From an uncultured Clostridia bacterium (GTDB taxonomy: Bacteria; Bacillota; Clostridia; Christensenellales; Aristaeellaceae), in NCBI GenBank assembly GCA_934630705.1, contig CAKTWP010000009.1, positions 14,937-78,936 on the forward strand: DNA of 64,000 nt, written 5' to 3'. The position numbers were made by a program, and so were the translations under genes. The notes below the pieces were generated by a model, which saw nothing but the letters and a program-made list of their open reading frames with translations, was not told the DNA's origin and searched no databases. This document shows positions 43,970-52,784 of the stretch, in pieces. The stretch's first letter is position 1. Every line of letters starts with the position of its first letter.

Positions 43970-44061
43970 TTGATTTGATAGAAGGATTCCTTTAACCGGT
44001 TTTGGATGCGTGTAAAAATGGGCTGTTGACACAAAAAACACTTCCCGCAAATGGAATGGCC

Positions 44062-46698
44062 TTATCCCTTCCGTTTCTTTTCCAGCGCATCCCAGAAGGC
44101 GCGCTCCAGCGCGGGGTTGGGAGCAGGCAGATTGTTGTAGGCGGCCATAATCGCTTTGATCTCCACATTGGCCGCTTCCACCTCCCGGCGAAACTCCTGG
44201 GCGGACACCCGCAGCGCGCCGTGGCCCAGAATGATAATCTGCTCCAGCCCGTCGGACGTGGCCACCCGCACCCGGCAGTTCTTGCCCAGCTTGTAGGTGG
44301 CTTTTTCGATATAATTATCCGCCGTTTCCGCTTCCCTGGTGTACACAACGGATATGTTATTGTATTTTTCCACCCGCCCCGGATTGTTGGCCACCTTGTA
44401 TGCGTCAAACACCAGAATCAGCTGGCAGGGCCTTACCCCCTGATAATTGCACAGAATATCCATCAGCATCTTCCGGGCGTGTTCCAGCCCCGTCCGGGCG
44501 GCGGCCTTCAAATCCTCCCAGGCAAAGATAATGTTGTATCCATCCACCAGCAGAAACTCCTGCTCCGGCGGGATATATACCGGCGCGGCAGGCACCGGCG
44601 CGGATGGGGCCACCGGCCGGAACGCCCGGGGACGGATGGGGCCATAGGTGCGCTCAAAAATGGCCATCAGCTCCTTGTCCTCCTCCAGCGTGCCGCCGTA
44701 GGCCCGGCGAACCGGCGCAGCGGGCGCATCCGGGGCCGCAGCGGGGGTCTCCCCAAAGCCGGTCTGCACATGCATGTAATTCCGCACCTGATTCCATTTC
44801 ACCGTGAAGCCCGCCCCATGGGCACAAAACACCGAATCCGGGCTGTTATCCAGATCCCGCTCCGGAGCATATCCCATGGCCGCCACCAGCTTTTCCTGCT
44901 CCTGACAGGGCGCATAGCCCCGCAGCGAACAGGCCAGGCGGCCCCGGCCATGGCTGTATGCCGCCACGTCCCGGGCGTAATGCCGGGCCCGGGCCACGGG
45001 CGCGGCGGCCTGCAGCAAAACCTCCTGCCCTACCGTTTCCGGCGGCTCAAAGCTGCCGCCCATCTGCTGAATATCGTTCATGGCCCGGCCCAGGCAATCG
45101 GCGGGCAGCTCCAATTGCAGATCATACCAGGGCTCCAGCACCACGCTGCGAGCCTGCATCAGCCCCTGGCGCACCGCCCGATAGGTGGCCTGACGGAAAT
45201 CGCCGCCCTCGGTATGCTTCAGATGCGCCCTCCCTGCCAGCAGCGTGATTTTTATATCCGTAATGGGCGCGCCAATCAGCACCCCCACATGCTGCTTTTC
45301 CCACAGATGGGTGAGAATCAGCCGCTGCCAGTTTCGGTCCAGCGCATCCTCGGAGCAGGCGGAAGCAAAGCGCAGCCCGCTGCCCCGCGCGCCCGGCTCC
45401 AGCAGCAGATGCACCTCCGCATAATGGCGCAGGGGTTCATAATGCCCAACGCCTTCCACGGCGTTTTCAATGGTCTCCCGATAAAGAATGCTCCCCGCCC
45501 CAAACTGCGCATCCAACCCAAACCGATCCTTGAGCAGCCGTCCCAGAATTTCCAGCTGCACCTCACCCATCAGCTGCACATGAATCTCCCGCAGCCGCTC
45601 ATTCCAGACCACATGGAGCTGCGGTTCTTCTTCTTCCAGCTGACGCAGCATCCGCAGAGCGGTATGGGCATCCGTGCCGGCAGGCAGCAACACCTGATAG
45701 GTAAACACCGGCTCCAGCGCCGGTTCCAGCGCCGCGGGGGCGTCCCCCATGCTTTGTCCCGCCCGGGTGAAGCTCAGGCCCGTCACGGCGCAAAGCGTCC
45801 CTGCCGGCGCTTCCTCCACCGCCTGATACCGGTCCCCGGAATACAGGCGAATCTGGTTCACCTTTTCCTCCCAGGTCTGATCCGGGGACAGGTTCTGGGC
45901 GCGATTATTCAGGCTGTCCCGCACATGAAGGCAGCCGCCCGTTATTTTCAGATAGGTCAGCCGGTTTCCCTGGGCGTCCCGGGCAATTTTATAGATGCGC
46001 GCGCCGAACCCCTCCCCATATTGGGGCCGGGGGCCATATGCCGCCAGCGCATTCAGCAGCGCCTCCACCCCGTCCAGCCGCAGGGCCGCGCCGAAAAAAC
46101 AGGGGAAAATCCGGCGCTCCATAATCAGCTTTCCGATCATGGACGGCGGAATGGATCCATTTTCCAGATACTGATTCAGTGCTTCTTCGCTGCCGGTGGC
46201 CATTTGCTCCATGGCGTCGGGCGCGGCAAAATCCACGCAGCCATCCTGCAGCTTCTGCCATAGCTCGCGCATCAGCGCCGCCCGATCCACGCCCGGCTGA
46301 TCCATTTTATTGACAAACAGAAAACAGGGCACCTGATACCGCGCCAGCAGCTGCCAGAGCGTCCGGGTATGGGCCTGCACCCCATCCGCGGCGCTGATCA
46401 CCAGCACGGCGCAATCGATCACCCCCAGCGTCCGCTCCATTTCCCCGGAAAAATCCACATGGCCGGGGGTATCCACCAGCGTGATTTCCCGCTCCTGCCA
46501 GGAAAGCCGGGCCTGCTTGGAAAAGATGGTGATGCCCCGCTCCCGTTCCTGGGCGTCGGTATCCAGAAACGCATCCCGATGATCCACCCGTCCCAGGCGG
46601 CGCACCGCCCCGGCGCAATACAGCATGGCCTCCGACAGGGTGGTTTTCCCCGCGTCCACATGGGCCAGCAGCCCCACCGCCAACGCCCGGTTTTCCAT
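44062..46698 (-). CDS. TetM/EF-G-like translation GTPase fused to a YacP/Rae1-like NYN nuclease domain
   Basis: 878 residues. Residues 1-~640 follow ribosomal-protection GTPases: G1 AHVDAGKTT near 13, G2 RGITI, G3 DTPGHVDF near 73, G4 VNKMDQ near 127, then beta-barrel, EF-G-like domains III-V (HVQLMGEVQLEILGRLLKD, ITLLAGRAHLKHTEGGDF). A Pro/Ala linker (about 645-712) leads to a NYN/YacP domain (about 714-878) with VDGYNIIF, LVFDAYK, ETADNYIE and ATSDGLEQ, the acidic nuclease site. B. subtilis Rae1 (YacP) is known to cut mRNA in the ribosomal A site, so the fusion could bring a nuclease to stalled ribosomes. Resistance to tetracycline should not be assumed. Start at 46698 preferred over 46710 by AAAGGA spacing. 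Confidence 0.88.
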   Translation of the reverse strand: MENRALAVGLLAHVDAGKTTLSEAMLYCAGAVRRLGRVDHRDAFLDTDAQERERGITIFSKQARLSWQEREITLVDTPGHVDFSGEMERTLGVIDCAVLVISAADGVQAHTRTLWQLLARYQVPCFLFVNKMDQPGVDRAALMRELWQKLQDGCVDFAAPDAMEQMATGSEEALNQYLENGSIPPSMIGKLIMERRIFPCFFGAALRLDGVEALLNALAAYGPRPQYGEGFGARIYKIARDAQGNRLTYLKITGGCLHVRDSLNNRAQNLSPDQTWEEKVNQIRLYSGDRYQAVEEAPAGTLCAVTGLSFTRAGQSMGDAPAALEPALEPVFTYQVLLPAGTDAHTALRMLRQLEEEEPQLHVVWNERLREIHVQLMGEVQLEILGRLLKDRFGLDAQFGAGSILYRETIENAVEGVGHYEPLRHYAEVHLLLEPGARGSGLRFASACSEDALDRNWQRLILTHLWEKQHVGVLIGAPITDIKITLLAGRAHLKHTEGGDFRQATYRAVRQGLMQARSVVLEPWYDLQLELPADCLGRAMNDIQQMGGSFEPPETVGQEVLLQAAAPVARARHYARDVAAYSHGRGRLACSLRGYAPCQEQEKLVAAMGYAPERDLDNSPDSVFCAHGAGFTVKWNQVRNYMHVQTGFGETPAAAPDAPAAPVRRAYGGTLEEDKELMAIFERTYGPIRPRAFRPVAPSAPVPAAPVYIPPEQEFLLVDGYNIIFAWEDLKAAARTGLEHARKMLMDILCNYQGVRPCQLILVFDAYKVANNPGRVEKYNNISVVYTREAETADNYIEKATYKLGKNCRVRVATSDGLEQIIILGHGALRVSAQEFRREVEAANVEIKAIMAAYNNLPAPNPALERAFWDALEKKRKG

Positions 46699-46735
46699 AG
46701 GCGATCTCATCCTTTGCTTGCAGATTCTTCTTTGT

Positions 46736-46741
46736 ATTATA
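46736..46741 (-). promoter_or_regulatory. -10 box of the GTPase-NYN gene
   Basis: Minus strand extended -10 TGATATAAT (TATAAT at 46736-46741); -35 weak (TTGCGC, 18-base spacer). Confidence 0.5.
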
Positions 46742-46780
46742 TCACGGCTTCGCCCCGCCGCGCAACCCGGGGCATCCGCC

Positions 46781-46809
46781 TTGCAAGGCCGGGAAATCTA
46801 TGATAAAAT
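46781..46809 (+). promoter_or_regulatory. putative promoter of the cation efflux gene
   Basis: Plus strand -35 TTGCAA (46781-46786), 17-base spacer, extended -10 TGATAAAAT (TAAAAT at 46804-46809). Confidence 0.6.
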
Positions 46810-46888
46810 AATAGATCAGCAGGAAACGCATAATCCCCGTTTCGGCTGCATCATCTGAAAGAGCAAACCTGAAAAGGAGGAGCCGGGC

Positions 46889-48085
46889 ATGATCCAGTTT
46901 CTGATCCGGCGGTTCATTAAAGACCCGGAAAACACCGGCGATCAGCGGGTGCGGGAAGCCTATGGCACCCTAGGCTCGGTGACGGGCATTGCGCTGAACC
47001 TGCTGCTGTCGCTGTCCAAGATTCTGCTGGGGTTCATCACCGGCTCTGTGGCCGTGATGGCGGACGGCGTGAATAACCTCTCCGATGCGGGGGGAAGCCT
47101 GATTACGCTGGTGGCCGTGCGCATGGCCCAAAAGCCCCAGGATGAAGAGCATCCCTTCGGCCACGGACGGATCGAGTATCTGGGGGCGCTGGGCGTGGGG
47201 ATGCTGATTGGCGTATTTGGGCTGGAGCTGCTCAAATCCGGCGTTGAAGGCATCCTGCATCCGGAAGCCGCCGGGTTCTCCTGGCTTACGGTAGGCATTC
47301 TGGCGGCAGGCGTGCTGGTGAAGCTGTGGATGGGGCGGTTTTACAGCGTGCTGGGCCAGAAAACGGAAAACCCCACCCTGCTGGCCGCGTCCAAGGACAG
47401 CCTCAGCGATGTGCTGGCCACCGGCGCGGTGGCGCTGTCGGCGGTGGCGACGATGCTGTTTGGCTGGCCCATGGACGGCTATGTGGGCACGCTGGTATCT
47501 CTGCTGGTGCTCAAGGCGGCCTGGGATGTGCTGCGGGAAACCGTTTCCCGGCTGCTGGGCAGCGCGCCGGACAAGGAAAAGGGCGACCGGATTCTGGAAA
47601 TGCTGCTGCGCTATCCCGGGGTGCTGGGCGCCCATGATCTGGTGCTGCATGATTACGGCCCGGGCCGGGCCATGGCTTCGGTGCATGCGGAAGTGGCGGC
47701 AGACAGCGATCTGGTGGCCATCCATGAGGTGATCGACAACGCCGAGCGGGAAATCTCCCGGGAGCTGAATATCCCCATCTGCATCCACATGGACCCTGTC
47801 CTCACCCACGATGAAAAAACTGAAACCGCCCGGGCGCAGATGGCGGCATACCTGGCCTCCCTCACGCCGCCGCTGAAGCTGCATGATTTCCGCCGGGTGC
47901 CTGGAAACAGAAACATCAATCTGGTGTTCGATGTGCTCCTGCCGCCCCAGGAGCATAACCTGGACGCCCTGCGGGACGGCATCTGTGCCCATGCCCGCAC
48001 GCTGGATCCCCGGTATCGCTGCGTGATTCATTTCGACCGGGATTACTTCAATTATGACCTGATTAAAAAAAGAGCGGCGAAATAA
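46889..48085 (+). CDS. cation diffusion facilitator (Zn/Mn/Fe efflux)
   Basis: Membrane antiporter exporting divalent metal in exchange for protons. 398 residues: six helices in the first ~210, with VMADGVNNLSDAGGS (helix 2 metal site Asp pair) near 56, DEEHPFGHGRIEYLGAL near 85 and ASKDSLSDVLAT (helix 5 Asp) near 168. The cytoplasmic domain has the ferredoxin-like fold (GAHDLVLHDYGPGRAMASVH near 250) with histidines, and a longer C-terminal extension than in short CDFs. AGGAGG precedes the ATG. Confidence 0.92.
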   Translation: MIQFLIRRFIKDPENTGDQRVREAYGTLGSVTGIALNLLLSLSKILLGFITGSVAVMADGVNNLSDAGGSLITLVAVRMAQKPQDEEHPFGHGRIEYLGALGVGMLIGVFGLELLKSGVEGILHPEAAGFSWLTVGILAAGVLVKLWMGRFYSVLGQKTENPTLLAASKDSLSDVLATGAVALSAVATMLFGWPMDGYVGTLVSLLVLKAAWDVLRETVSRLLGSAPDKEKGDRILEMLLRYPGVLGAHDLVLHDYGPGRAMASVHAEVAADSDLVAIHEVIDNAEREISRELNIPICIHMDPVLTHDEKTETARAQMAAYLASLTPPLKLHDFRRVPGNRNINLVFDVLLPPQEHNLDALRDGICAHARTLDPRYRCVIHFDRDYFNYDLIKKRAAK

Positions 48086-48094
48086 AGCCAATGA

Positions 48095-48123
48095 TTGACG
48101 AACGCGCCAAAACAGGGTAAAAT
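48095..48123 (+). promoter_or_regulatory. putative promoter of the frr-polC cluster
   Basis: Plus strand -35 TTGACG (48095-48100), 17-base spacer, -10 TAAAAT (48118-48123), 35 bases before frr. Confidence 0.65.
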
Positions 48124-48158
48124 AAATCACAGAGCTTGAAGAAACGGAGGAGAAAACG

Positions 48159-48716
48159 ATGTATCGTCCTGTCATTACCGCAGCCAAGGAAAAGATGGAA
48201 AAAACCAGAGATTTCTTCCAGCGGGACATGCTGTCCCTGCGCGCCGGCCGGGCCAATCCCCAGATTCTGGATCGGATCACCGTGGATTATTACGGCACCG
48301 CCACTCCCCTCAAGCAGATGGGCAATATCAGCAGCCCGGAGCCCCGCCTGCTCACCATCTCCCTGTGGGATCCCAAGGCCATTCCGCTGGTGGAAAAGGC
48401 CATTCAGAAAAGCGATCTGGGCATGAACCCCAGCAACGATGGCAAGCTGATCCGCCTGGTGGTGCCCGAGCTGAATGAGGAGCGCCGCAAGGAGCTGACC
48501 AAGATGGTCCGCAAGGGCGCGGAAGAAGCCAAGGTGGCCGTGCGCGGCGTGCGCCGGGACGCCATGGAGCAGATTAAAAAGCTCAAGAAGGATTCCGTGA
48601 TCACCGAAGACGATCAGCGCAAGGCCGAGGACGAACTGCAAAAGCTCACCGATGCGCAGATCAAGGACATTGATAAGATCGCCGCCGACAAGGAAAAGGA
48701 GATCATGGAGGTCTGA
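48159..48716 (+). CDS. frr: ribosome recycling factor
   Basis: Splits the post-termination ribosome together with EF-G. 185 residues, normal length: LRAGRANPQILDRITVDYYG near 28, LTISLWDPKAIPLVEKAI near 70 and RRDAMEQIKKLKKD near 135 are family hallmarks. GGAGG lies 11 bases before the ATG. First gene of the cluster; its stop codon shares one base with the next ATG. pyrH and tsf, frequent neighbours, are not here. Confidence 0.96.
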   Translation: MYRPVITAAKEKMEKTRDFFQRDMLSLRAGRANPQILDRITVDYYGTATPLKQMGNISSPEPRLLTISLWDPKAIPLVEKAIQKSDLGMNPSNDGKLIRLVVPELNEERRKELTKMVRKGAEEAKVAVRGVRRDAMEQIKKLKKDSVITEDDQRKAEDELQKLTDAQIKDIDKIAADKEKEIMEV

Positions 48717-48928
48717 TGCACAAGGCTTTAGGCCGCCCCCTGGCGGAGGCGCTTTCCTCCCTGGCCGATGCGGAAAAGCCCGCCGTGGCGTTCACTGCCG
48801 CGCCTGTCCGATCCGGGCAAGCGCGGCAGGAGGGCACGCCCCGGGTGATCCTGTGCCGGAAGGGACAATGGATTGCCGCCCGGTTTCTGGACGGCGCTCC
48901 CAAAGCGCCGGGAAAAGAGGACGAATGA
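48716..48928 (+). CDS. small protein of unknown function between frr and uppS (70 aa)
   Basis: Not recognised. 70 residues, Ala-rich, with a strand-like core PRVILCRKGQWIAARFLDG and a disordered acidic end; no membrane segment. It starts on the last base of frr (TGATG), has GGAGG 4 bases upstream, and its stop overlaps the uppS ATG by four bases (ATGA). Such exact packing argues for a real, coupled gene. It may be a small regulatory protein or only a spacer frame; homologues at the same place in related genomes would decide. Confidence 0.6.
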   Translation: MHKALGRPLAEALSSLADAEKPAVAFTAAPVRSGQARQEGTPRVILCRKGQWIAARFLDGAPKAPGKEDE

Positions 48929-49641
48929 GCGAGTTTTCCCGTCTGCCCCGGCATGTGGCCATCATTATGGATGGCAACGGCCGCTGGGCCAAGCAGCATG
49001 CCCTGAAGGTGGCCATGGGCCATCGCCAGGGCGTGGAAGCCCTGCGGAGCATTATCCGCGAAAGCAGCGATCTGGGGATCGAGGCTTTATCGTTATACGC
49101 TTTTTCCACAGAAAACTGGAAGCGGGATCCCCAGGAGGTCAGCGCCCTGATGGGACTGCTGCTGGAGTTTTTTGCTTCCGAAATTGACGAACTGGATGAA
49201 AAAAACGTCTGCATCCGCATTCTGGGCGATCAGGCGGGCCTGCCCGAAAAGCAGCGGCAGGCAGTGCGGAACGCAGAAATCCGAACGGAGAAAAACACAG
49301 GGCTGAAGCTGAATATCGCCCTGAATTATGGCGGCAGAGCCGAGCTGGTGCGGGCCGCCCAAAGCCTGGCAAGGCAGGCGGCGGCGGGGAAAATCCGCCC
49401 TGAGGAGATTGATGAAGCCCGCCTGGCCCGGGAGCTGTATACCCATGATCTGCCGGACGTGGATCTGCTGATTCGCACCAGCGGGGAAATGCGGCTGAGC
49501 AATTTCCTGCTGTATCAGTGCGCCTATGCGGAGTTTGCGTTCCCGTCCGTATTATGGCCGGATTTCAGCCTGGCGGATTACCATCAGGCGCTGGCGGAAT
49601 TTTCCCGTCGGGATCGCCGGTTTGGAGGAAGAAACAAATGA
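48925..49641 (+). CDS. uppS: undecaprenyl diphosphate synthase
   Basis: Cis-prenyltransferase making C55-PP, the lipid carrier of cell-wall synthesis. 238 residues: HVAIIMDGNGRWAKQH near 11 (catalytic Asp), GHRQGVEALR, YAFSTENWKRD near 68, and DVDLLIRTSGEMRLSNFL near 184. ATG at 48925 overlaps the small upstream gene; a longer frame start upstream is rejected. Confidence 0.96.
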   Translation: MSEFSRLPRHVAIIMDGNGRWAKQHALKVAMGHRQGVEALRSIIRESSDLGIEALSLYAFSTENWKRDPQEVSALMGLLLEFFASEIDELDEKNVCIRILGDQAGLPEKQRQAVRNAEIRTEKNTGLKLNIALNYGGRAELVRAAQSLARQAAAGKIRPEEIDEARLARELYTHDLPDVDLLIRTSGEMRLSNFLLYQCAYAEFAFPSVLWPDFSLADYHQALAEFSRRDRRFGGRNK

Positions 49642-50450
49642 TGACCCGCATTATCACCGGAGCCTGTCTGGTCGCCGTGCTGGCGTTTGCGCTGGCCATG
49701 GGCGGCTGGGTCTTTTCGGTTTTGTATATGGCCTCGATCTGCGTATCCATGTATGAGGTGTATCGCGCAATGGGCGAGGCCGGGCATCGGCCGGTGCAAT
49801 GGCCCAGCTGGCTGTGTCTGGTGCTGTCGGTGCCGCTGTTTATGGTGTCAGGCAGCGTATCGCCGCTGCTGCCGCTGGTGGCGGGGGCCTGCATGCTGAT
49901 CGCCATGATGATTATGTTCCGCTCCGAGCCCCGGCTGGAAGATCTGCTGATGTCCGCGCTGCCGCTGTTTTGCGTGCTGCTGCCGGGCATGTGCATGCTG
50001 GGGCTGATGAAAGCTCAGGACCGGGTGCATCAGCTGCTGCTGGCCATGATGGCCTTTGGCGTGCCGCTGGTGGGTGATACGGCGGCGTATTTCGTGGGCA
50101 GCCGGTTCGGCGTGCGGAAGCTCTGCCCGGCGGTGAGCCCCAACAAATCCGTGGAAGGCGCGGCGGCAGGGCTGCTGGGCAGCCTGCTGTTTTCCATGCT
50201 GATGTGCGGCATTTTCTCCTGCTTTGCCAAGATGCCCCCCCTGTGGCATTTTATTGTGCTGGGGCTGCTGGGCGGGCTGGCGGGCCAGATGGGCGATCTG
50301 TTTGCTTCGCTGATCAAGCGCCATTGCGGCGTGAAGGATTACGGCACCATTTTCCCCGGCCACGGCGGCATGATGGATCGGCTGGACAGCGTATACTGGG
50401 CCACAGTGGTGATGTACGTCTATCTGACGCTGAATCTGTTCCCGGTCTGA
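49638..50450 (+). CDS. cdsA: phosphatidate cytidylyltransferase
   Basis: Makes CDP-diacylglycerol for phospholipids. 270 residues, about eight helices, with the family signature from SLIKRHCGVKDYG to FPGHGGMMDRLDS near residue 230-255. Overlaps uppS by four bases; GGAGG 9 bases upstream. An earlier frame start (49518) is rejected. Confidence 0.94.
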   Translation: MMTRIITGACLVAVLAFALAMGGWVFSVLYMASICVSMYEVYRAMGEAGHRPVQWPSWLCLVLSVPLFMVSGSVSPLLPLVAGACMLIAMMIMFRSEPRLEDLLMSALPLFCVLLPGMCMLGLMKAQDRVHQLLLAMMAFGVPLVGDTAAYFVGSRFGVRKLCPAVSPNKSVEGAAAGLLGSLLFSMLMCGIFSCFAKMPPLWHFIVLGLLGGLAGQMGDLFASLIKRHCGVKDYGTIFPGHGGMMDRLDSVYWATVVMYVYLTLNLFPV

Positions 50451-50498
50451 GAAGCGCCCGGAAAAAGGGCGCTTGAACGGAAAGAAAGCGAGGAATCC

Positions 50499-51653
50499 AT
50501 GCAGGGCATTGCAATCCTGGGCAGCACCGGTTCCATTGGCCAGCAGGCTATTGACGTGATCTCTCTGCATCCCGGCCGCTTTTTTGTGACGGCGCTGACC
50601 GCTCATAAAAACGCGGCGCTTTTATTTGAGCAGGTTCGTCTGCTGCGACCCCGCCTGGCGGCGCTGACGGGGCTGGAAAAGGCGGACATCCCGGAGGATC
50701 TGCGGTTCTGCCGCTTCCTGTTTGGCGAAAGCTCCCTGGAAATGGTAGCGCGGGAAAGCGAGGGCCGGGATGTGTTGGCCGCTGTGGTGGGCATGGTGGG
50801 GCTGAAAGCCGTGCTGGCCGCTCGAAAGGCCGGCAAACGGGTGCTGCTGGCCAATAAGGAAACGCTGGTGGCCGGGGGCCAGCTTGTGATGGCCGCCTGC
50901 GCCCCGGATGAAAACGGTCCCACGCTCCTGCCCGTGGACAGCGAGCATAGCGCCATTTTCCAGTGCCTGCAGGGAGCCGGGCCCAATGCATATGAGGAAA
51001 TTCTGCTTACGGCCTCCGGCGGCCCCTTCCGCACCTGGGATCGGGAAAGGATGCGGCAGGCCACGGTGACGCAGGCCCTGGGCCATCCCACCTGGAGCAT
51101 GGGCAGCAAAATCACCATTGATTCCGCATCCATGTTCAATAAGGCGCTGGAAATCATCGAAGCCAAATGGCTCTTTAACGCCCGGCCGGAACAGATTCAG
51201 GTGGTGGTGCATCCCCAGAGCATCGTCCATTCCGCAGTGCGGTTCAAGGACGGCGCGGTGATCGCCCAGATGGGTGTGCCGGATATGCGGCTGCCCATTC
51301 TCTATGCCATGACCTATCCCGAACGACTGGAAACCGGAGAAAAGAAGCTGGATCTGTTTGCCCTGCGGCAGCTCACCTTTGAAGCGCCGGATACGGATAA
51401 ATTTCCCGCCATCGCCATGGCCTATGATGCGCTGCGGGCGGGAGGCGCGGCGGCCTGTGTGCTCAACGGGGCCAACGAGGAGGCGGCTTACGCCTTCCTG
51501 GGCGGCCGGATTGCCTTTGGGCTGATTCCCCAGATCGTGGACGGCGCGCTCCAGCGCCACGGGCATTTGCCCGCATCGACGCTGGATGAGGTGTTATTAG
51601 CGGATGCCCTGGCCCGGGCCGAAGCCCGGCGGCTGATTGAAAAAGCCAAATAA
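50499..51653 (+). CDS. dxr: 1-deoxy-D-xylulose-5-phosphate reductoisomerase
   Basis: Second step of the MEP isoprenoid pathway (DXP to MEP, NADPH and divalent metal). 384 residues: GSTGSIGQQ near 8 (NADPH), LLANKETLVAGG near 116, PVDSEHSAIFQCL near 144 (metal Asp/Glu), TASGGPFR near 170 and MGSKITIDSASMFNK near 198. Together with ispG and uppS it feeds the C55 carrier lipid. Confidence 0.96.
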   Translation: MQGIAILGSTGSIGQQAIDVISLHPGRFFVTALTAHKNAALLFEQVRLLRPRLAALTGLEKADIPEDLRFCRFLFGESSLEMVARESEGRDVLAAVVGMVGLKAVLAARKAGKRVLLANKETLVAGGQLVMAACAPDENGPTLLPVDSEHSAIFQCLQGAGPNAYEEILLTASGGPFRTWDRERMRQATVTQALGHPTWSMGSKITIDSASMFNKALEIIEAKWLFNARPEQIQVVVHPQSIVHSAVRFKDGAVIAQMGVPDMRLPILYAMTYPERLETGEKKLDLFALRQLTFEAPDTDKFPAIAMAYDALRAGGAAACVLNGANEEAAYAFLGGRIAFGLIPQIVDGALQRHGHLPASTLDEVLLADALARAEARRLIEKAK

Positions 51654-51679
51654 AAAATGGAAGTCCTCAAGGAGGCTGT

Positions 51680-52771
51680 ATGACGGTTTATTATGTGCTG
51701 GCGGCCATTGTGATGCTGGGCGTGATGGTGATGATTCACGAATGCGGCCATTTTTTCGCCGCCCGGCTGACGGGCATTCCCGTGAAGGAATTTGCCATCG
51801 GGTTTGGTCCCAAGGTGCTGAGTTGGAAAAGCAGAAAGCATGAAACCCAGTTTTTCCTGCGGCTGATTCCCGCAGGGGGCTATTGCATGTTTTACGGGGA
51901 GGACGAGGTCAGCGGCATTTCCAGGGAGGATCCCCGAAACCTGAACAATTTTCCCGCCTGGAAGCGGATGATTACCATCGCCATGGGTCCCATCATGAAT
52001 TTCGTGCTGGCGCTGGTGGCGGCCACGGCGCTGTTTCTGGCCGTGGGCATTGCCACGGACGGCATTGTGGGCCGGGCGGTGATTAACACCGTGTCCCCCG
52101 GGGGCGCGGCGGAGGAAGCCGGCATGCAGGCAGGCGACATCATCCTTGCCGTAAACGGCGAAGCTGCATCCGGCCTGACGGCAGAAGGGCAGCTGCCGGC
52201 GGTGGAAATGATCGGCGCATACCGGGAGGGCAATCCCCCCCTGCAGCTGACGCTGGAACGGGACGGCCAGGAAATCACCCTTTCCATGACGCCCCGGTTC
52301 AATGAAACCGAAGGGCGTTCTCTGATCGGCGTGGAACTGGGCTATGAATACACGCCCATTTATCAGCCGGCGAATCTGTTTCAGGCCATCGGCGCGGGGG
52401 CGAATTACTGCGTGCGGGCTGGCGGCGCAGTGCTGTCCGGGCTCAGGGCGCTGTTTACCACCCCGGATGGCTTTTCCCAGTCTGCCGGGCCGGTGGGCAT
52501 TATCCGGCTGATTGCGGAGGAAACGCAGAAATCCGGCTGGACGGTGTATGTGCAGCTGCTGGTGATGATCTCGGTGAATCTGGGGCTGTTTAACCTGATT
52601 CCCATTCCCGGGCTGGACGGCAGCCGGCTGGTGTTTCTGCTCATCGAAGCCATCCGCCGCAAGCCGGTACCCCAGAAGGTGGAATCCTATGTGCATCTGG
52701 CGGGCTATGTGCTGCTGATGGGGCTGATGCTGCTGATGACCTGCAAGGATATTCTCAATCTATTCCAATGA
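51680..52771 (+). CDS. rseP: site-2 intramembrane metalloprotease RseP/RasP
   Basis: Cleaves membrane anchors such as anti-sigma factors and leftover signal peptides. 363 residues, four helices; Zn motif MIHECGHFFA near 20, a PDZ domain (about 125-205, INTVSPGGAAEEAGMQAGDI) and NLIPIPGLDGSRL near 310 with the third Zn ligand. AAGGAGG 4-5 bases before the ATG. Confidence 0.95.
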   Translation: MTVYYVLAAIVMLGVMVMIHECGHFFAARLTGIPVKEFAIGFGPKVLSWKSRKHETQFFLRLIPAGGYCMFYGEDEVSGISREDPRNLNNFPAWKRMITIAMGPIMNFVLALVAATALFLAVGIATDGIVGRAVINTVSPGGAAEEAGMQAGDIILAVNGEAASGLTAEGQLPAVEMIGAYREGNPPLQLTLERDGQEITLSMTPRFNETEGRSLIGVELGYEYTPIYQPANLFQAIGAGANYCVRAGGAVLSGLRALFTTPDGFSQSAGPVGIIRLIAEETQKSGWTVYVQLLVMISVNLGLFNLIPIPGLDGSRLVFLLIEAIRRKPVPQKVESYVHLAGYVLLMGLMLLMTCKDILNLFQ

Positions 52772-52784
52772 CGGAGGAAGCGCA

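Noticed and set aside
44062..46698. Labelling the TetM-like protein a tetracycline-resistance gene
   Set aside because: It is a chromosomal fusion protein with a nuclease domain and has no mobile context; resistance cannot be read from the sequence.
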